Positions 55,141 to 63,465 of a DNA stretch of 64,000 nucleotides are shown in pieces. The DNA lies in NCBI GenBank assembly GCA_913057905.1, contig CAJXPB010000002.1, forward strand, positions 248,001-312,000. Direction: 5' to 3'. The first letter of the stretch is position 1. Each line of letters begins with the position of its first letter. Source of the DNA: an uncultured Pseudomonadota bacterium. Its GTDB lineage: Bacteria > Myxococcota_A > Bradymonadia > Bradymonadales > Bradymonadaceae. A program made the translations under genes and the position numbers. Under the pieces are notes generated by a model. The model worked only from the letters and a program-made list of their open reading frames with translations, did no database searches and was not told the DNA's origin.

Positions 55141-57129
55141 TCATGAGTCGTCTTCCTCATCGTCTCGGCTCTGTTGCTCGGCCTCGAGCCGCTTGCGTTC
55201 TTCCTTCAGACGGCGCCGCTCTTCGGCGAGTTCCTCCTGTTTTTCTTCGAGTTTGTCGCGCTCATCCTTCATTTGCTGTCGTTGGTGTCGCATCTGCTGA
55301 AGCTGGTCGCCCAGCGCCTCCTGCTCGTCGGCGATGTCGTCGGCCTCGGCTTCGTGGCCGCGGATCTCATCGAGCAATGCATCGCGCTCGGCGAGGATCG
55401 CATCGCGCTCCTCTTCGAGCTCTCGACGCGGGTCGTCGTAGGCCTCTTCATCGCCCCACTCCTCCAGAATTGAACTCACCGCCAGGTGCGGATTCAAAAA
55501 GAAGCGACCCTCGCCGATACGGTCCCAGAGTCCGGATTTTCGCAGGACTTTGCGGATCGGACCCTTGGCGCCGGCGACGTACAGATCCACGCCGAATTCC
55601 TCGAGTTTATCGACTACATCCTCCAGCATCCCGCAGGCGGTCGTATCCAGGGAGTTGACCCCGCTGAGGTCCATGACAACGGCCCGTACCGACGTATTCT
55701 CGACCTCGTCGATGACCTCCTCTTGGAGCTGTTCGCTGTTGGCAAACGAAAACCGTGCATCGATGCGCATCAGATGGATGTCCGGGATCTCCTCGGCCTC
55801 GGGATTTCGCTTCATGGCCCGGAATTCGCGGGTGCCGGGCATGTGTCCGATCTCGATGATCTTGGCGCGCGTCAGATCCCACAATAAGACGACCACCGAC
55901 GCACTGACTCCGATCAACAGCCCCTCCTGGATGCCGATCCCGAGGGTGCCGCCGAAGGTCAGAAGCGCCAGCGCCCCGTCGACACGCCGGGTCTGGAGCA
56001 GAAAACGAATCTCCGCCAGATCGACCATCCCCACGCAGGCGACGATGATGATCGAGGCGAGGGCCGCGTCGGGCAAGACCTGAAATAGAGGGGTCAAAAA
56101 GAGGAGGGTCAGCCCGACCAACACAGCCGCAACGATATTGGCCAACGGCGTATTCGCTCCGGCTCGCTCGTTGACGGCTGAACGCGAAAAGCTGCCCGAC
56201 ACGGGGATCGCTCGGAAGATGCTGCCGAAGATGTTGGCCGTTCCGACTGCGATCAGTTCCCGGTTCGGCTCCACCTTGTAGTCGTGGTCGGCCTCGAAGG
56301 CCTTGCCCAGCGACATGACCGACATGAACTGGACCAATGCCAGGGTGAGGGCGGTCGGAAGCAGGTCGACGACGGCCCCGTAGCCGGCGTCGGGCACTTG
56401 CGGGGTGGGTGGGCCGGCGGGGATCGAGCCGACGACCTCCACTCCATACTGTTGAAGCCCGCCGAGCCAACTGGCCAGCAGCGCCGCGATGACCCATATC
56501 AGCGCCCCCGGCCATTTGGGCCGCCAGATCTGCAGGGCGAGCAAGACCGCGATGCCGACACCACCGACGGCCAGGGTGACCGGTTCGATGGCGCCGAGAT
56601 GTTCGTAGGCCTCGATCAGCATCCGATGGACAAACTGCGACCTGGGAAGGTCCACGCCGATGAGGTTTCCAATCTGGCTGGCGGCGATAATCAGCGGCGC
56701 CGCCGTCATGAACCCGGCGATCACCGGCCGGGACAGAAAGTTCACCAGAAAACCAAACCGCAGCAGTCCCATGACGAGTTCGATAACACCGGTCATGGCC
56801 GCCAGCAGGATCGCCAGTTCCACGTAGCTGAGGTCCGAGCCTGCGGCCACCAGGTGGCCGACGCCCGCGGAGACCACCAGCATGTCGATGGCCACGGTCC
56901 CGACCGCAAGGTGGCGAGAGGTGCCGAGCAACGCGTAGATGACCAGCGGGACAAGCGATGCGTAGAGCCCGTAGATCGGCTCGACCCCGGCGAGCATGGC
57001 GTAGGCCATACTCTGCGGGATCACCATCACTCCGACGGTCAACCCGGCCGCCGCGTCTCCCTTGAGCCATTCCGTGTTGTACTCAGACAGCCAATCCCAG
57101 GCTGGAATCAGCTTGGCCAAACCGTTCAC
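55141..57129 (-). CDS. SulP-family anion transporter with STAS domain and C-terminal coiled coil (2)
   Basis: This 662-aa paralogue of the next gene uses GTG 57129: the alignment VNGLAKLIPAWDWL with MNKLSSLFPAIDWL fixes it, and both genes begin GTGAAC. The SulP core (GLTVGVMVIPQSMAYAMLAGVEPIYGLYA, PVSGSFSRSAVNERAGANTPLAN) and STAS domain (AVVMDLSGVNSLDTTACGMLEDV) are conserved. The C-terminal 115 or so residues are a charged coiled coil (ELEEERDAILAERDALLDEIRGHEAEADDI; EEKQEELAEERRRLKEERKRLEAE), shorter than in its neighbour. The two could form a heteromer through these tails. The substrate is unknown; sulfate would suit a genome with a reduced-sulfur module, bicarbonate is also possible. Confidence 0.9.
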   Translation of the reverse strand: MNGLAKLIPAWDWLSEYNTEWLKGDAAAGLTVGVMVIPQSMAYAMLAGVEPIYGLYASLVPLVIYALLGTSRHLAVGTVAIDMLVVSAGVGHLVAAGSDLSYVELAILLAAMTGVIELVMGLLRFGFLVNFLSRPVIAGFMTAAPLIIAASQIGNLIGVDLPRSQFVHRMLIEAYEHLGAIEPVTLAVGGVGIAVLLALQIWRPKWPGALIWVIAALLASWLGGLQQYGVEVVGSIPAGPPTPQVPDAGYGAVVDLLPTALTLALVQFMSVMSLGKAFEADHDYKVEPNRELIAVGTANIFGSIFRAIPVSGSFSRSAVNERAGANTPLANIVAAVLVGLTLLFLTPLFQVLPDAALASIIIVACVGMVDLAEIRFLLQTRRVDGALALLTFGGTLGIGIQEGLLIGVSASVVVLLWDLTRAKIIEIGHMPGTREFRAMKRNPEAEEIPDIHLMRIDARFSFANSEQLQEEVIDEVENTSVRAVVMDLSGVNSLDTTACGMLEDVVDKLEEFGVDLYVAGAKGPIRKVLRKSGLWDRIGEGRFFLNPHLAVSSILEEWGDEEAYDDPRRELEEERDAILAERDALLDEIRGHEAEADDIADEQEALGDQLQQMRHQRQQMKDERDKLEEKQEELAEERRRLKEERKRLEAEQQSRDDEEDDS

Positions 57130-57275
57130 AATCGGCTCGTCGGTGTTTCGACAAAAAATAGCGCGCTCACACAGCGGTGAGTCGCTCAAGGGTCCCCTAG
57201 CGTATGTGCCCGTCAGGCGAAAGCAAATTGATGGTCTTGACAATCCGGGCGGGGCGAATCAGATTCCCGAGTGAG

Positions 57276-57728
57276 ATGAACGTCAGCCTACTGAACAGAC
57301 CACGCCTCCAGAGCGGCCTCGCTGCCGCCATGGTGTTTCTGTTCTTGCAGGGGTTCGTCGGAACCTTCGTGCACTTCGAGGTCGTCGACCACTACTGGTG
57401 CGCCGAGCACCAACACGCGACCCACGACGAAGACCATGCGGGCGCCGGTCAGACGGAGACCGCGTCGAACGCGGTGCAGCCGGCCGACAGCCACCAGTCG
57501 CCGGACCCTGCGCCCGACAAGGACGACGGCCCCGATTGCCACTGGCTGACGTGGGTCGAAAAGACCTCGATCTCGATGCCCACGGTGGCCGCGGGCCATC
57601 TCGATTTGCCACCGCCGGCGTCGCTCGACGCTCCCCGCATTCCCTCCAGCCAGACCTCTGAGCCCTCCCCCATCGCGCTCAGACACCTCTCTCCGATCAA
57701 CTCGCCGCCGCACAACCTGCGCGGCTGA
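57276..57728 (+). CDS. Small His-rich membrane-anchored protein of the zinc cluster
   Basis: This 150-aa protein has one N-terminal hydrophobic segment (LQSGLAAAMVFLFLQGFVGTFVHF) followed by a His/Cys-rich stretch (VDHYWCAEHQHATHDEDHAG) and CHW, then a Pro/Ser/Asp-rich tail. The arrangement resembles DUF2946-type metal-associated proteins, and the His/Cys residues suggest periplasmic metal binding. ATG 57276 has GAGTGAG just before it; the longer frame upstream is Arg-rich and not coding. It leads the group of genes that ends in znuABC, which supports zinc as the metal. Confidence 0.65.
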   Translation: MNVSLLNRPRLQSGLAAAMVFLFLQGFVGTFVHFEVVDHYWCAEHQHATHDEDHAGAGQTETASNAVQPADSHQSPDPAPDKDDGPDCHWLTWVEKTSISMPTVAAGHLDLPPPASLDAPRIPSSQTSEPSPIALRHLSPINSPPHNLRG

Positions 57729-57764
57729 GCCGATCGACCCTCGACAACTCGAGCGGGACCTCCC

Positions 57765-57785
57765 CGGACGCCTGTATGGCGTCCG
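57765..57785. other. Small hairpin after the His-rich protein gene
   Basis: An 8-bp perfect stem (57765-57772 with 57778-57785) with a 5-base loop and no T-run. It may be a weak terminator or an RNA stabiliser. Confidence 0.35.
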
Positions 57786-57812
57786 ACCGAGGATCGTGCT
57801 TCGGCCGCGTCT

Positions 57813-57845
57813 ACTCAGATGAACTCGTCACTCGTGTATCTGAGT
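57813..57845. promoter_or_regulatory. Inverted repeat upstream of the zinc-cluster barrel gene
   Basis: ACTCAGAT (57813-57820) and ATCTGAGT (57838-57845), a perfect 8-bp inverted repeat with a 17-base spacer, 18 bp before the ATG at 57863. It could be a regulator site. It does not resemble the known Zur consensus. Confidence 0.35.
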
Positions 57846-57862
57846 CACGACGGCTTTAACGC

Positions 57863-59206
57863 ATGAAAATCCATATTCTAGCTTTCACCGCAGCGGCCTG
57901 CGCCGCGCTCGTGTTCCAGTCACCTCCATTGTACGCCCAATCTTCGGACCCGCCTTCCGACGATCCCAAACAGACCGCGGGCTCCGAAGAGCCAGACGAC
58001 GCCGAGGGAGATCTCGATGCCGAACTCGACGCCCTCGAAGAGGAGGTGACCTCCTCGGAGACCTCCGACGACGGCGACGATTCCTCGGAGTCGATCGGCG
58101 GAGCCGTGTCATCGACGGTGCAGTCGATGAACCCGGAGATCTCGCTGATTCTCGATGCCACCGGCGCGTGGTTCTCCGACACCGCCGACCTGCGCGGCGG
58201 GCACGACCCCTCGTCGATGGGCTTTAACCTGCAGGGACTCGAGCTGGCCGTAGGCGCGAGCGTCGACCCGTTCTTTCGGTTCGACGGCTCGATCCTCTTC
58301 TCGCTGTTCGGCGTCGAGATCGAGGAAGCCTACGGCACCACCTTGAACCTGCCGCTTCAGTTGCAGGCGAGGTTCGGCCAGTTCAAAACGAATTTCGGCC
58401 GGCTCAACCCGACCCATCTGCACTCCTGGGCCTTTGCGACCCAGCCGCTGGTCAACGCCAAGTTCTTCGGCGGTGAATCGCTGCGGGGTCTCGGTGTGGA
58501 GCTCAGCCAGATCGTCTTGCCGATCCCCGGCACGTTTCGCTGGTATGTCAGCGTCCAGAATATCTCCGGCGAAGCAACCGGGCGGTCGTTTCTACCCAGC
58601 TCCAGCGACATCTCGTCGCTGACCGACCTGACGGCGACGGTTCGGCTCGAGGAGTACGTCGACCTGTCCGAGAACCTGAGCCTCCTCACCGGGCTCAACT
58701 ATGCGGTCGGACGCAACAAGTCCGGCCGGCGCAACGTCTCGGAGATCTACGGCCTCGATCTCTTCTTGAAGTGGAAAAACGCCACCGAGGGCGGTCGATC
58801 GAGCGTCGGCTGGCAGACCGAATTCATGATTCGACGGCGTCAGGTGCCGCGGGACGTCCTGGAGGACTACGGCGGCTACACCCAGGTGCGCTGGCGGCCG
58901 AACCGCTACTGGGGCACGGGCCTGCGCTACGAATACGTCAGCGGCATCGGCCCCGAGTCAAACCAGCCGTCGCTCTTTGGCGGCACGACCCAGGCGGTCG
59001 ATCCCCTAGACCCGAATTGGACGAAGGGTCGGCAGCGCGGCGCCGCCCAGGTCAGCTACTACCCCTCGCACTTCTCGAGACTGCGGCTTCAGTACAGCCT
59101 CGACCACATGCCGTACCGATCTGGCTCCGGCAACTCCGAGCTCGTTCATCAGGTGTTCCTGCAGGCCGAACTCGTCGCCGGCTCCCACGGTTCCCACGAA
59201 TTTTAG
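57863..59206 (+). CDS. Outer-membrane beta-barrel protein of the zinc cluster
   Basis: This 447-aa protein has a signal peptide (ILAFTAAACAALVFQSPPLYAQ), a strongly acidic linker (about 26-80, DDAEGDLDAELDALEEEVTSS) and then a beta-barrel. The barrel pattern includes FNLQGLELAVGASVDPFFRFDGSILF, EEAYGTTLNLPLQLQARFGQFKTNFGRLNPTHLHSW and WYVSVQNISG. That pattern is typical of the porin-like proteins often annotated as zinc-regulated outer-membrane proteins next to znuABC in delta-proteobacteria. It has no TonB box or plug. The last residue is Phe, as barrels require. It may let zinc or a zinc complex pass. Confidence 0.75.
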   Translation: MKIHILAFTAAACAALVFQSPPLYAQSSDPPSDDPKQTAGSEEPDDAEGDLDAELDALEEEVTSSETSDDGDDSSESIGGAVSSTVQSMNPEISLILDATGAWFSDTADLRGGHDPSSMGFNLQGLELAVGASVDPFFRFDGSILFSLFGVEIEEAYGTTLNLPLQLQARFGQFKTNFGRLNPTHLHSWAFATQPLVNAKFFGGESLRGLGVELSQIVLPIPGTFRWYVSVQNISGEATGRSFLPSSSDISSLTDLTATVRLEEYVDLSENLSLLTGLNYAVGRNKSGRRNVSEIYGLDLFLKWKNATEGGRSSVGWQTEFMIRRRQVPRDVLEDYGGYTQVRWRPNRYWGTGLRYEYVSGIGPESNQPSLFGGTTQAVDPLDPNWTKGRQRGAAQVSYYPSHFSRLRLQYSLDHMPYRSGSGNSELVHQVFLQAELVAGSHGSHEF

Positions 59207-59223
59207 CCTAAAGGAGGCAACCC

Positions 59224-60018
59224 ATGTTTACATACTTCAAACCTTGGTGGCAGGCCGGGCTGATCGCCGTCGCGCTGGCTCTCACAACCACCGGCTGCAG
59301 CTTCACCGACGGCGAACCCTGGGGGTCGTTGAACATTACCCTGACCAGCCAGACGTCGGCCTCCGACCTCGTCGGTGCATCCGACGTCACCCTCGACGCC
59401 TCGACCATCCCGCTGGAGGTGGAGGTCGTTCGCGTGACGACCACCAGCGGAGGGGGCGGCGGGGAGTTCGACCCGAGTGATCCTCCGGCCGGCTACACCC
59501 TGTGCCACAGCGGCCATTGCCACTCCGAGTCCGGCGATCTGGTCCCCTACGACGAGGTCCGCGCCGAGATGCAGAGCGGTGGCGGAACGAGCGAAGTCAC
59601 GCTGGCCCGCCGCACGACCGAGATCGACATCTCACAGCCCTTTTCGACGACGGCGGGCCCGATGGCCATCGGCAGCCGGGGCGACGTCTCTGAAGTGCAC
59701 GTCCAGTCGCCGAACGTCGTTGTAAATGGCGAGATTCGGCGAAACGGAGACAGGATTCCGTTGGTCGTCCGGCTCGGTCCAATTTCGCTGGGTCACCTGG
59801 ACTTGGAGGAGGTCACGGTCGGACCGGACTCACCGAAGACGCGCTCGGTCAGCCTCTGCGCCGACTGGCCAGACCCGCTGTTCGCCGGCGTCGACCTCGA
59901 CGGCCTCGAGACGCAAGAGGGTCAGATTCTGATCACCAAAATCGTCAATGCCGACGCCGCAGCGTCGATCATCGATGCATTCGAGAATGTAAACTGGAAG
60001 ACATCCTGCAATGCGTAA
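59224..60018 (+). CDS. Lipoprotein with a CHSGHCH metal-binding-like motif
   Basis: This 264-aa lipoprotein has a lipobox TTTGC (C25). Residues 94-100 read CHSGHCH (C94, H95, H98, C99, H100), followed by SESGDLVPYDEV, a motif that suggests zinc binding on a surface loop. The rest is beta-rich (SEVTLARRTTEIDISQPFSTTAG, IPLVVRLGPISLGHLDLEEV). A very strong ribosome site AAAGGAGG precedes the ATG. It follows the barrel gene by 17 bp and overlaps nothing downstream, since the next gene's true start is at 60041. I know of no characterised function; zinc scavenging or delivery to ZnuA is inferred from position. Confidence 0.75.
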   Translation: MFTYFKPWWQAGLIAVALALTTTGCSFTDGEPWGSLNITLTSQTSASDLVGASDVTLDASTIPLEVEVVRVTTTSGGGGGEFDPSDPPAGYTLCHSGHCHSESGDLVPYDEVRAEMQSGGGTSEVTLARRTTEIDISQPFSTTAGPMAIGSRGDVSEVHVQSPNVVVNGEIRRNGDRIPLVVRLGPISLGHLDLEEVTVGPDSPKTRSVSLCADWPDPLFAGVDLDGLETQEGQILITKIVNADAAASIIDAFENVNWKTSCNA

Positions 60019-60040
60019 CTGCCTGTCAGAGGAGAACCAC

Positions 60041-60640
60041 ATGTCGAACCGCTCACTCGCCTTTGGCGCCACGCCCATCATCACCGCTGCCCTGCTTTTT
60101 ATCGGAGGTGTCGGATGCGGAAGCTCCGACGGAGATCCCACGGGAGACGTGGGCACTGAAGACATGACGAGCGGCTGTGTGAAGAAACCGCCGACCGACC
60201 CCGCGGGCCACGCCTGCTGGCACGTCTGCGAGGAGACGCCCATCGAGGTGGCAGCAGCCACCACGTCGGACGACGCATCGACGGCACCGGAGGTCTCATT
60301 CGGATCCACCTATCGGATCTCGCTGAACGACAACGGCGACGACACCTATTCGGGCGTGATCCGTTTTGACGCCGGTGCCAACGCCATCGCCGACGGCTCC
60401 AGCAAAAACATCCACTTCTTTACCGTCCGCGACGTCCCGTTCGCCATCCGTCCAGCATCCGACAGCTCGGCCGACCCGACCGGCCCGGATTCGACCGGCT
60501 CGATCACCTGCGATCAGGGCCTGTCCCGAGAGAGCGTTTTTGAGATGCAGTCCGACGCATACGCCGTCGACATCGGACCGACCGACGACCAGGAGGCCAC
60601 CCTGGTGATCGTCCCCTTCGGCGGCCCGGACAACGCGTAG
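60041..60640 (+). CDS. Lipoprotein of the zinc cluster, Cys/His-containing
   Basis: This 199-aa lipoprotein uses ATG 60041, with GAGGAG 7 nt upstream; an ATG at 60011 inside the previous gene has no site. It has a lipobox IGGVGC, an acidic linker, and the segment TSGCVKKPPTDPAGHACWHVCEETP with three Cys and two His near the N-terminus. A beta-sandwich-like body follows (YRISLNDNGDDTYSGVIRFDAG, HFFTVRDVPFAI). It is 22 bp after the CHSGHCH lipoprotein and 36 bp before znuA. Function is unknown; a periplasmic metal-binding partner is likely. Confidence 0.72.
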   Translation: MSNRSLAFGATPIITAALLFIGGVGCGSSDGDPTGDVGTEDMTSGCVKKPPTDPAGHACWHVCEETPIEVAAATTSDDASTAPEVSFGSTYRISLNDNGDDTYSGVIRFDAGANAIADGSSKNIHFFTVRDVPFAIRPASDSSADPTGPDSTGSITCDQGLSRESVFEMQSDAYAVDIGPTDDQEATLVIVPFGGPDNA

Positions 60641-60676
60641 TCCTTTCTCATTGAAACGCAGACAAGGAGCACACCC

Positions 60677-61627
60677 ATGAGATACGCCAAACGAATGTTG
60701 GTGCCACTGGCCTTCCTGGTCAGCCTGGCCCTCCCACAGCTTATCTCGCCACAACCCGTCGCGGCGGCAGATGACCCACTCCGGGTCGTCGCCACCTTGG
60801 GAGATCTGGGGGCCATCGCCCAGGAGGTCGGCGGCTCTCATGTCACCGTCGAGACCCTGGCAAATCCGCACGAAGACCCGCACTTCGTCGACGCAAAGCC
60901 CTCGTATCTAAAGAGCCTGGCCCGCGCGGACCTCGTCGTACTGAATGGCATGTCCCTGGAGACCGGCTGGCTTCCCACCCTGATCGACAATTCAAGAAAC
61001 GGCGCCATCCAGAACGGCGAGTCGGGGTACTTCGATGCCTCGAACCATATCGAACGCAAGGGGATCCCCCAGGGGGAAGTCACCCGGGCGATGGGCGACG
61101 TCCATCCCGAAGGAAACCCACACTACACCATCGCGCCGCGCCAGATGGCCCGCGTGGCCCTGGCGCTCGGGGAACGACTCGGCGAGCTCGACCCGGCCCA
61201 CGCTGACACGTTCAAACGCCGGGCCCGGTCGGTCGCCAAGGAGTCTCTGAAGGTGGCCAAAAAGTGGGAGTCAAAGTTCGAGGCCCTTGGGGAGTCTTCC
61301 CGAAGAGTCGTCGTGTATCACGAAGCCTGGGTCTACCTGCTGGAATGGCTCGGTCTGGAGGCCGTCGCCGCCATCGAGCCCAAGCCCGGCGTCGACCCGA
61401 ACCCAAGACACGTCGCCTCGGTCGTCGAGACCATGGAGGCGCAGCGAGTCCGGGCGATCATTCAGATGGAGTACTACCCCTCATCGGTCGTCGATTCGAT
61501 CGCCCAGAAGACCGACTCGACTCCGGTACGAATCTCGGGGCAGGCCCGATCCGGGCAAGGCTACATCGAGCGGATCGATGCCCTGGCCTCGTCCATCTAC
61601 GACGCACTGAACGGAGAGGATAAATGA
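60677..61627 (+). CDS. znuA: Zinc/metal ABC transporter substrate-binding protein
   Basis: This 316-aa periplasmic protein has a signal peptide (about 1-31, ending VAA-A) and the cluster A-I metal-binding ligands: H65 and H69 (NPHEDPHFVDAKP), H143/H149 (DVHPEGNPHYTI), H215 (YHEAWVYLLEWLGL), and a late acidic ligand in the IIQMEYYPSSV region. A long His-rich loop, common in ZnuA, is absent, so zinc versus manganese cannot be decided from this gene alone. AAGGAG lies 8 nt before the ATG. Its stop overlaps the znuC start by 4 nt. Confidence 0.88.
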   Translation: MRYAKRMLVPLAFLVSLALPQLISPQPVAAADDPLRVVATLGDLGAIAQEVGGSHVTVETLANPHEDPHFVDAKPSYLKSLARADLVVLNGMSLETGWLPTLIDNSRNGAIQNGESGYFDASNHIERKGIPQGEVTRAMGDVHPEGNPHYTIAPRQMARVALALGERLGELDPAHADTFKRRARSVAKESLKVAKKWESKFEALGESSRRVVVYHEAWVYLLEWLGLEAVAAIEPKPGVDPNPRHVASVVETMEAQRVRAIIQMEYYPSSVVDSIAQKTDSTPVRISGQARSGQGYIERIDALASSIYDALNGEDK

Positions 61628-62307
61628 CGGATGAATCCAACACCCTCTGTGCCATCCGTTCGCTGGTGTGTGGATGGGACTCCCCTCTCCTCGACGCCTT
61701 CGATTTCGAATGGCGTCGGGGAGAACTCGTCGTCATCGAAGGTCCCAACGGGATCGGCAAGTCGACGCTCATCAAGACCCTGGCAGGTCTGATCGACCCG
61801 ATCGGCGGCCGCTACACATGGGGGATCGACCCGGCCGAGCGACGCTACGTCCCGCAGGTCCGCACCCTCGACCCGGTTCTGCCGGCCACCGTCGAAGACG
61901 TCCTCGCTACAGGTGTGCAGCGAGGCACAAGCCTGGCGGGTCTGCGGGCGACACCTCCCGAGGGCCAGATCGCGGCGCGACTGTCGGAGGTCGGCCTGCG
62001 GGATCGCCGAGGCGACCTCTTCCGCGATCTCTCCGAGGGTCAAAAGCAGTTGGTGCTTCTGGCCCGCGCGCTTCTGGGGTCACCAAAGGCGCTGCTTCTG
62101 GACGAACCGACGGCCTCGATGGATCCGCATCGAGAAAAACACGCTGTCGAACAATTGCGCGCCGCGGCCGACGACGGCATCGGCATCATGATGATCGCCC
62201 ACGGAAGCGAGGCGGCTCGCGAGGCCGCCGACGGTTTTCTGAGCATCGATCGAGACGGCCGCGTCCATCCGAATGACACCGCAGAGGAGTCCTTCCATGG
62301 TTCGTAG
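61624..62307 (+). CDS. znuC: Zinc/metal ABC transporter ATP-binding protein
   Basis: This 227-aa ATPase has Walker A GPNGIGKST (40-48), the signature LSEGQKQLVLLARALL (a variant of LSGGQ, with Glu in the third position), Walker B ALLLDEPTASMD and the switch His in MMIAHGSEAA. The N-terminus CAIRSLVCGWDSPLLDAFDFEW is as in metal-chelate ABC ATPases. It overlaps znuA by 4 nt and znuB by 11 nt, so the three are translationally coupled. Confidence 0.92.
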   Translation: MTDESNTLCAIRSLVCGWDSPLLDAFDFEWRRGELVVIEGPNGIGKSTLIKTLAGLIDPIGGRYTWGIDPAERRYVPQVRTLDPVLPATVEDVLATGVQRGTSLAGLRATPPEGQIAARLSEVGLRDRRGDLFRDLSEGQKQLVLLARALLGSPKALLLDEPTASMDPHREKHAVEQLRAAADDGIGIMMIAHGSEAAREAADGFLSIDRDGRVHPNDTAEESFHGS

Positions 62308-63382
62308 TCTCCGCTCACCGTCGATCATTCTGGTGCTCGTCACGATGGGACTGTGGGTGACCCCCGGTATCGTCGCAGCCGAGTCGCCCGGTGAGCCGGG
62401 CTCCGAGTCCATCGATTCGACCCTCAAGGAACTCGAACAGGAGCTCGACCACGAGGATCAAACCCAAGAGAAGTCCAGCGATCCACCGCCAGCCGCGGCG
62501 GATTCTGTGCCGCCGGAGCCATCGAGCGCCACCGACGATTCGCTGTCGCTACCACGGCTGTTGAGCATGTACTGGCAGCCGATCTGGACGGCCCTGGTCG
62601 CAGGTCTGGCCCTGGGGCTTCTGGGCGTCTACGTCGTCGCCCGACGGATCGTCTTCGTCAGCGCGGCGTTGAGCCAGGTCTCCGCCCTGGGGATCACCCT
62701 GGGCTTTCTGGGTGTCGCGCTTCTGGGCATCCAGGGCGTACTCGCCGACCTCATCCCCCCCGTGGCCGCCGCCGTCCTCGCCATCATCACCGTCTGGTGG
62801 CTCGTCCGCGTCGGCGAGTCGTCGAGTTTTCCGCGCGACTCCGTGTTGGGGGTCGCCTTCGTGATCCCGATGGCCCTGGTGCTGATCGTCGCGCCCCTGA
62901 TCACCGCCGAGATGCACGAGGTCGAACACGTGCTTCACGGGTCGGCCGTCGCCGTGAGCATGCCAAACGTCATCGCGGTCACCGTGGCAGCCGCACTTGT
63001 ACTGGCGGTACAGCTCCTCGGATTTCGCGGCTTTCTGTTTTCCAGCCTGGACCCCGATGTCGCCCGCACGCAGGGGGTTCCCGTCGGGCTACTCGACGCC
63101 TTGCTTTTCGGCTCCATCGCACTGATGACCGGGCTGGTGACCCGCGCGCTGGGCGCCCTGCCGACCTTTGCGCTGACCATCCTGCCAGGCCTGGGGGCGA
63201 TCGGACTCAGAATCGGCCTGGCGAAGGTCTTTGCCATCGCCGCCGTCGCCGGAGGGCTCTCGGGAGCCGGCGGCTTCCTGCTGTCAAGCTTTGTGACGGA
63301 TTGGTCCGTCGGAGCGTCGCAGGCGATGGTAGCCGGTGCTCTATGCCTGATCCTGAGAGCCGCCGGACGTCTGCTCGACTGA
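62297..63382 (+). CDS. znuB: Zinc/metal ABC transporter permease with an acidic N-terminal extension
   Basis: This 361-aa membrane protein uses ATG 62297 with GAGGAG 7 nt upstream. The last 270 residues are a normal ABC-3 permease with about eight helices and the motifs GLLGVYVVARRIVFVSAALSQVSALG, RDSVLGVAFVIPMAL, FSSLDPDVARTQGVPV and ILPGLGAIGLRIG. The first 85 or so are unusual: a signal-like hydrophobic segment (IILVLVTMGLWVTPGIVAAE) and a Glu/Asp/Ser/Pro-rich stretch with a short coiled-coil segment (TLKELEQELDHEDQ). This part could lie in the periplasm. It is coupled to znuC. Confidence 0.9.
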   Translation: MVRSLRSPSIILVLVTMGLWVTPGIVAAESPGEPGSESIDSTLKELEQELDHEDQTQEKSSDPPPAAADSVPPEPSSATDDSLSLPRLLSMYWQPIWTALVAGLALGLLGVYVVARRIVFVSAALSQVSALGITLGFLGVALLGIQGVLADLIPPVAAAVLAIITVWWLVRVGESSSFPRDSVLGVAFVIPMALVLIVAPLITAEMHEVEHVLHGSAVAVSMPNVIAVTVAAALVLAVQLLGFRGFLFSSLDPDVARTQGVPVGLLDALLFGSIALMTGLVTRALGALPTFALTILPGLGAIGLRIGLAKVFAIAAVAGGLSGAGGFLLSSFVTDWSVGASQAMVAGALCLILRAAGRLLD

Positions 63383-63465
63383 TCGAGGTCGTACGTGACA
63401 GATCGCAGGTGGCCTGACACTCTTGGGGCCGCGTCCCAGCAGCCCTTCACCCGTGAGACCCAACC

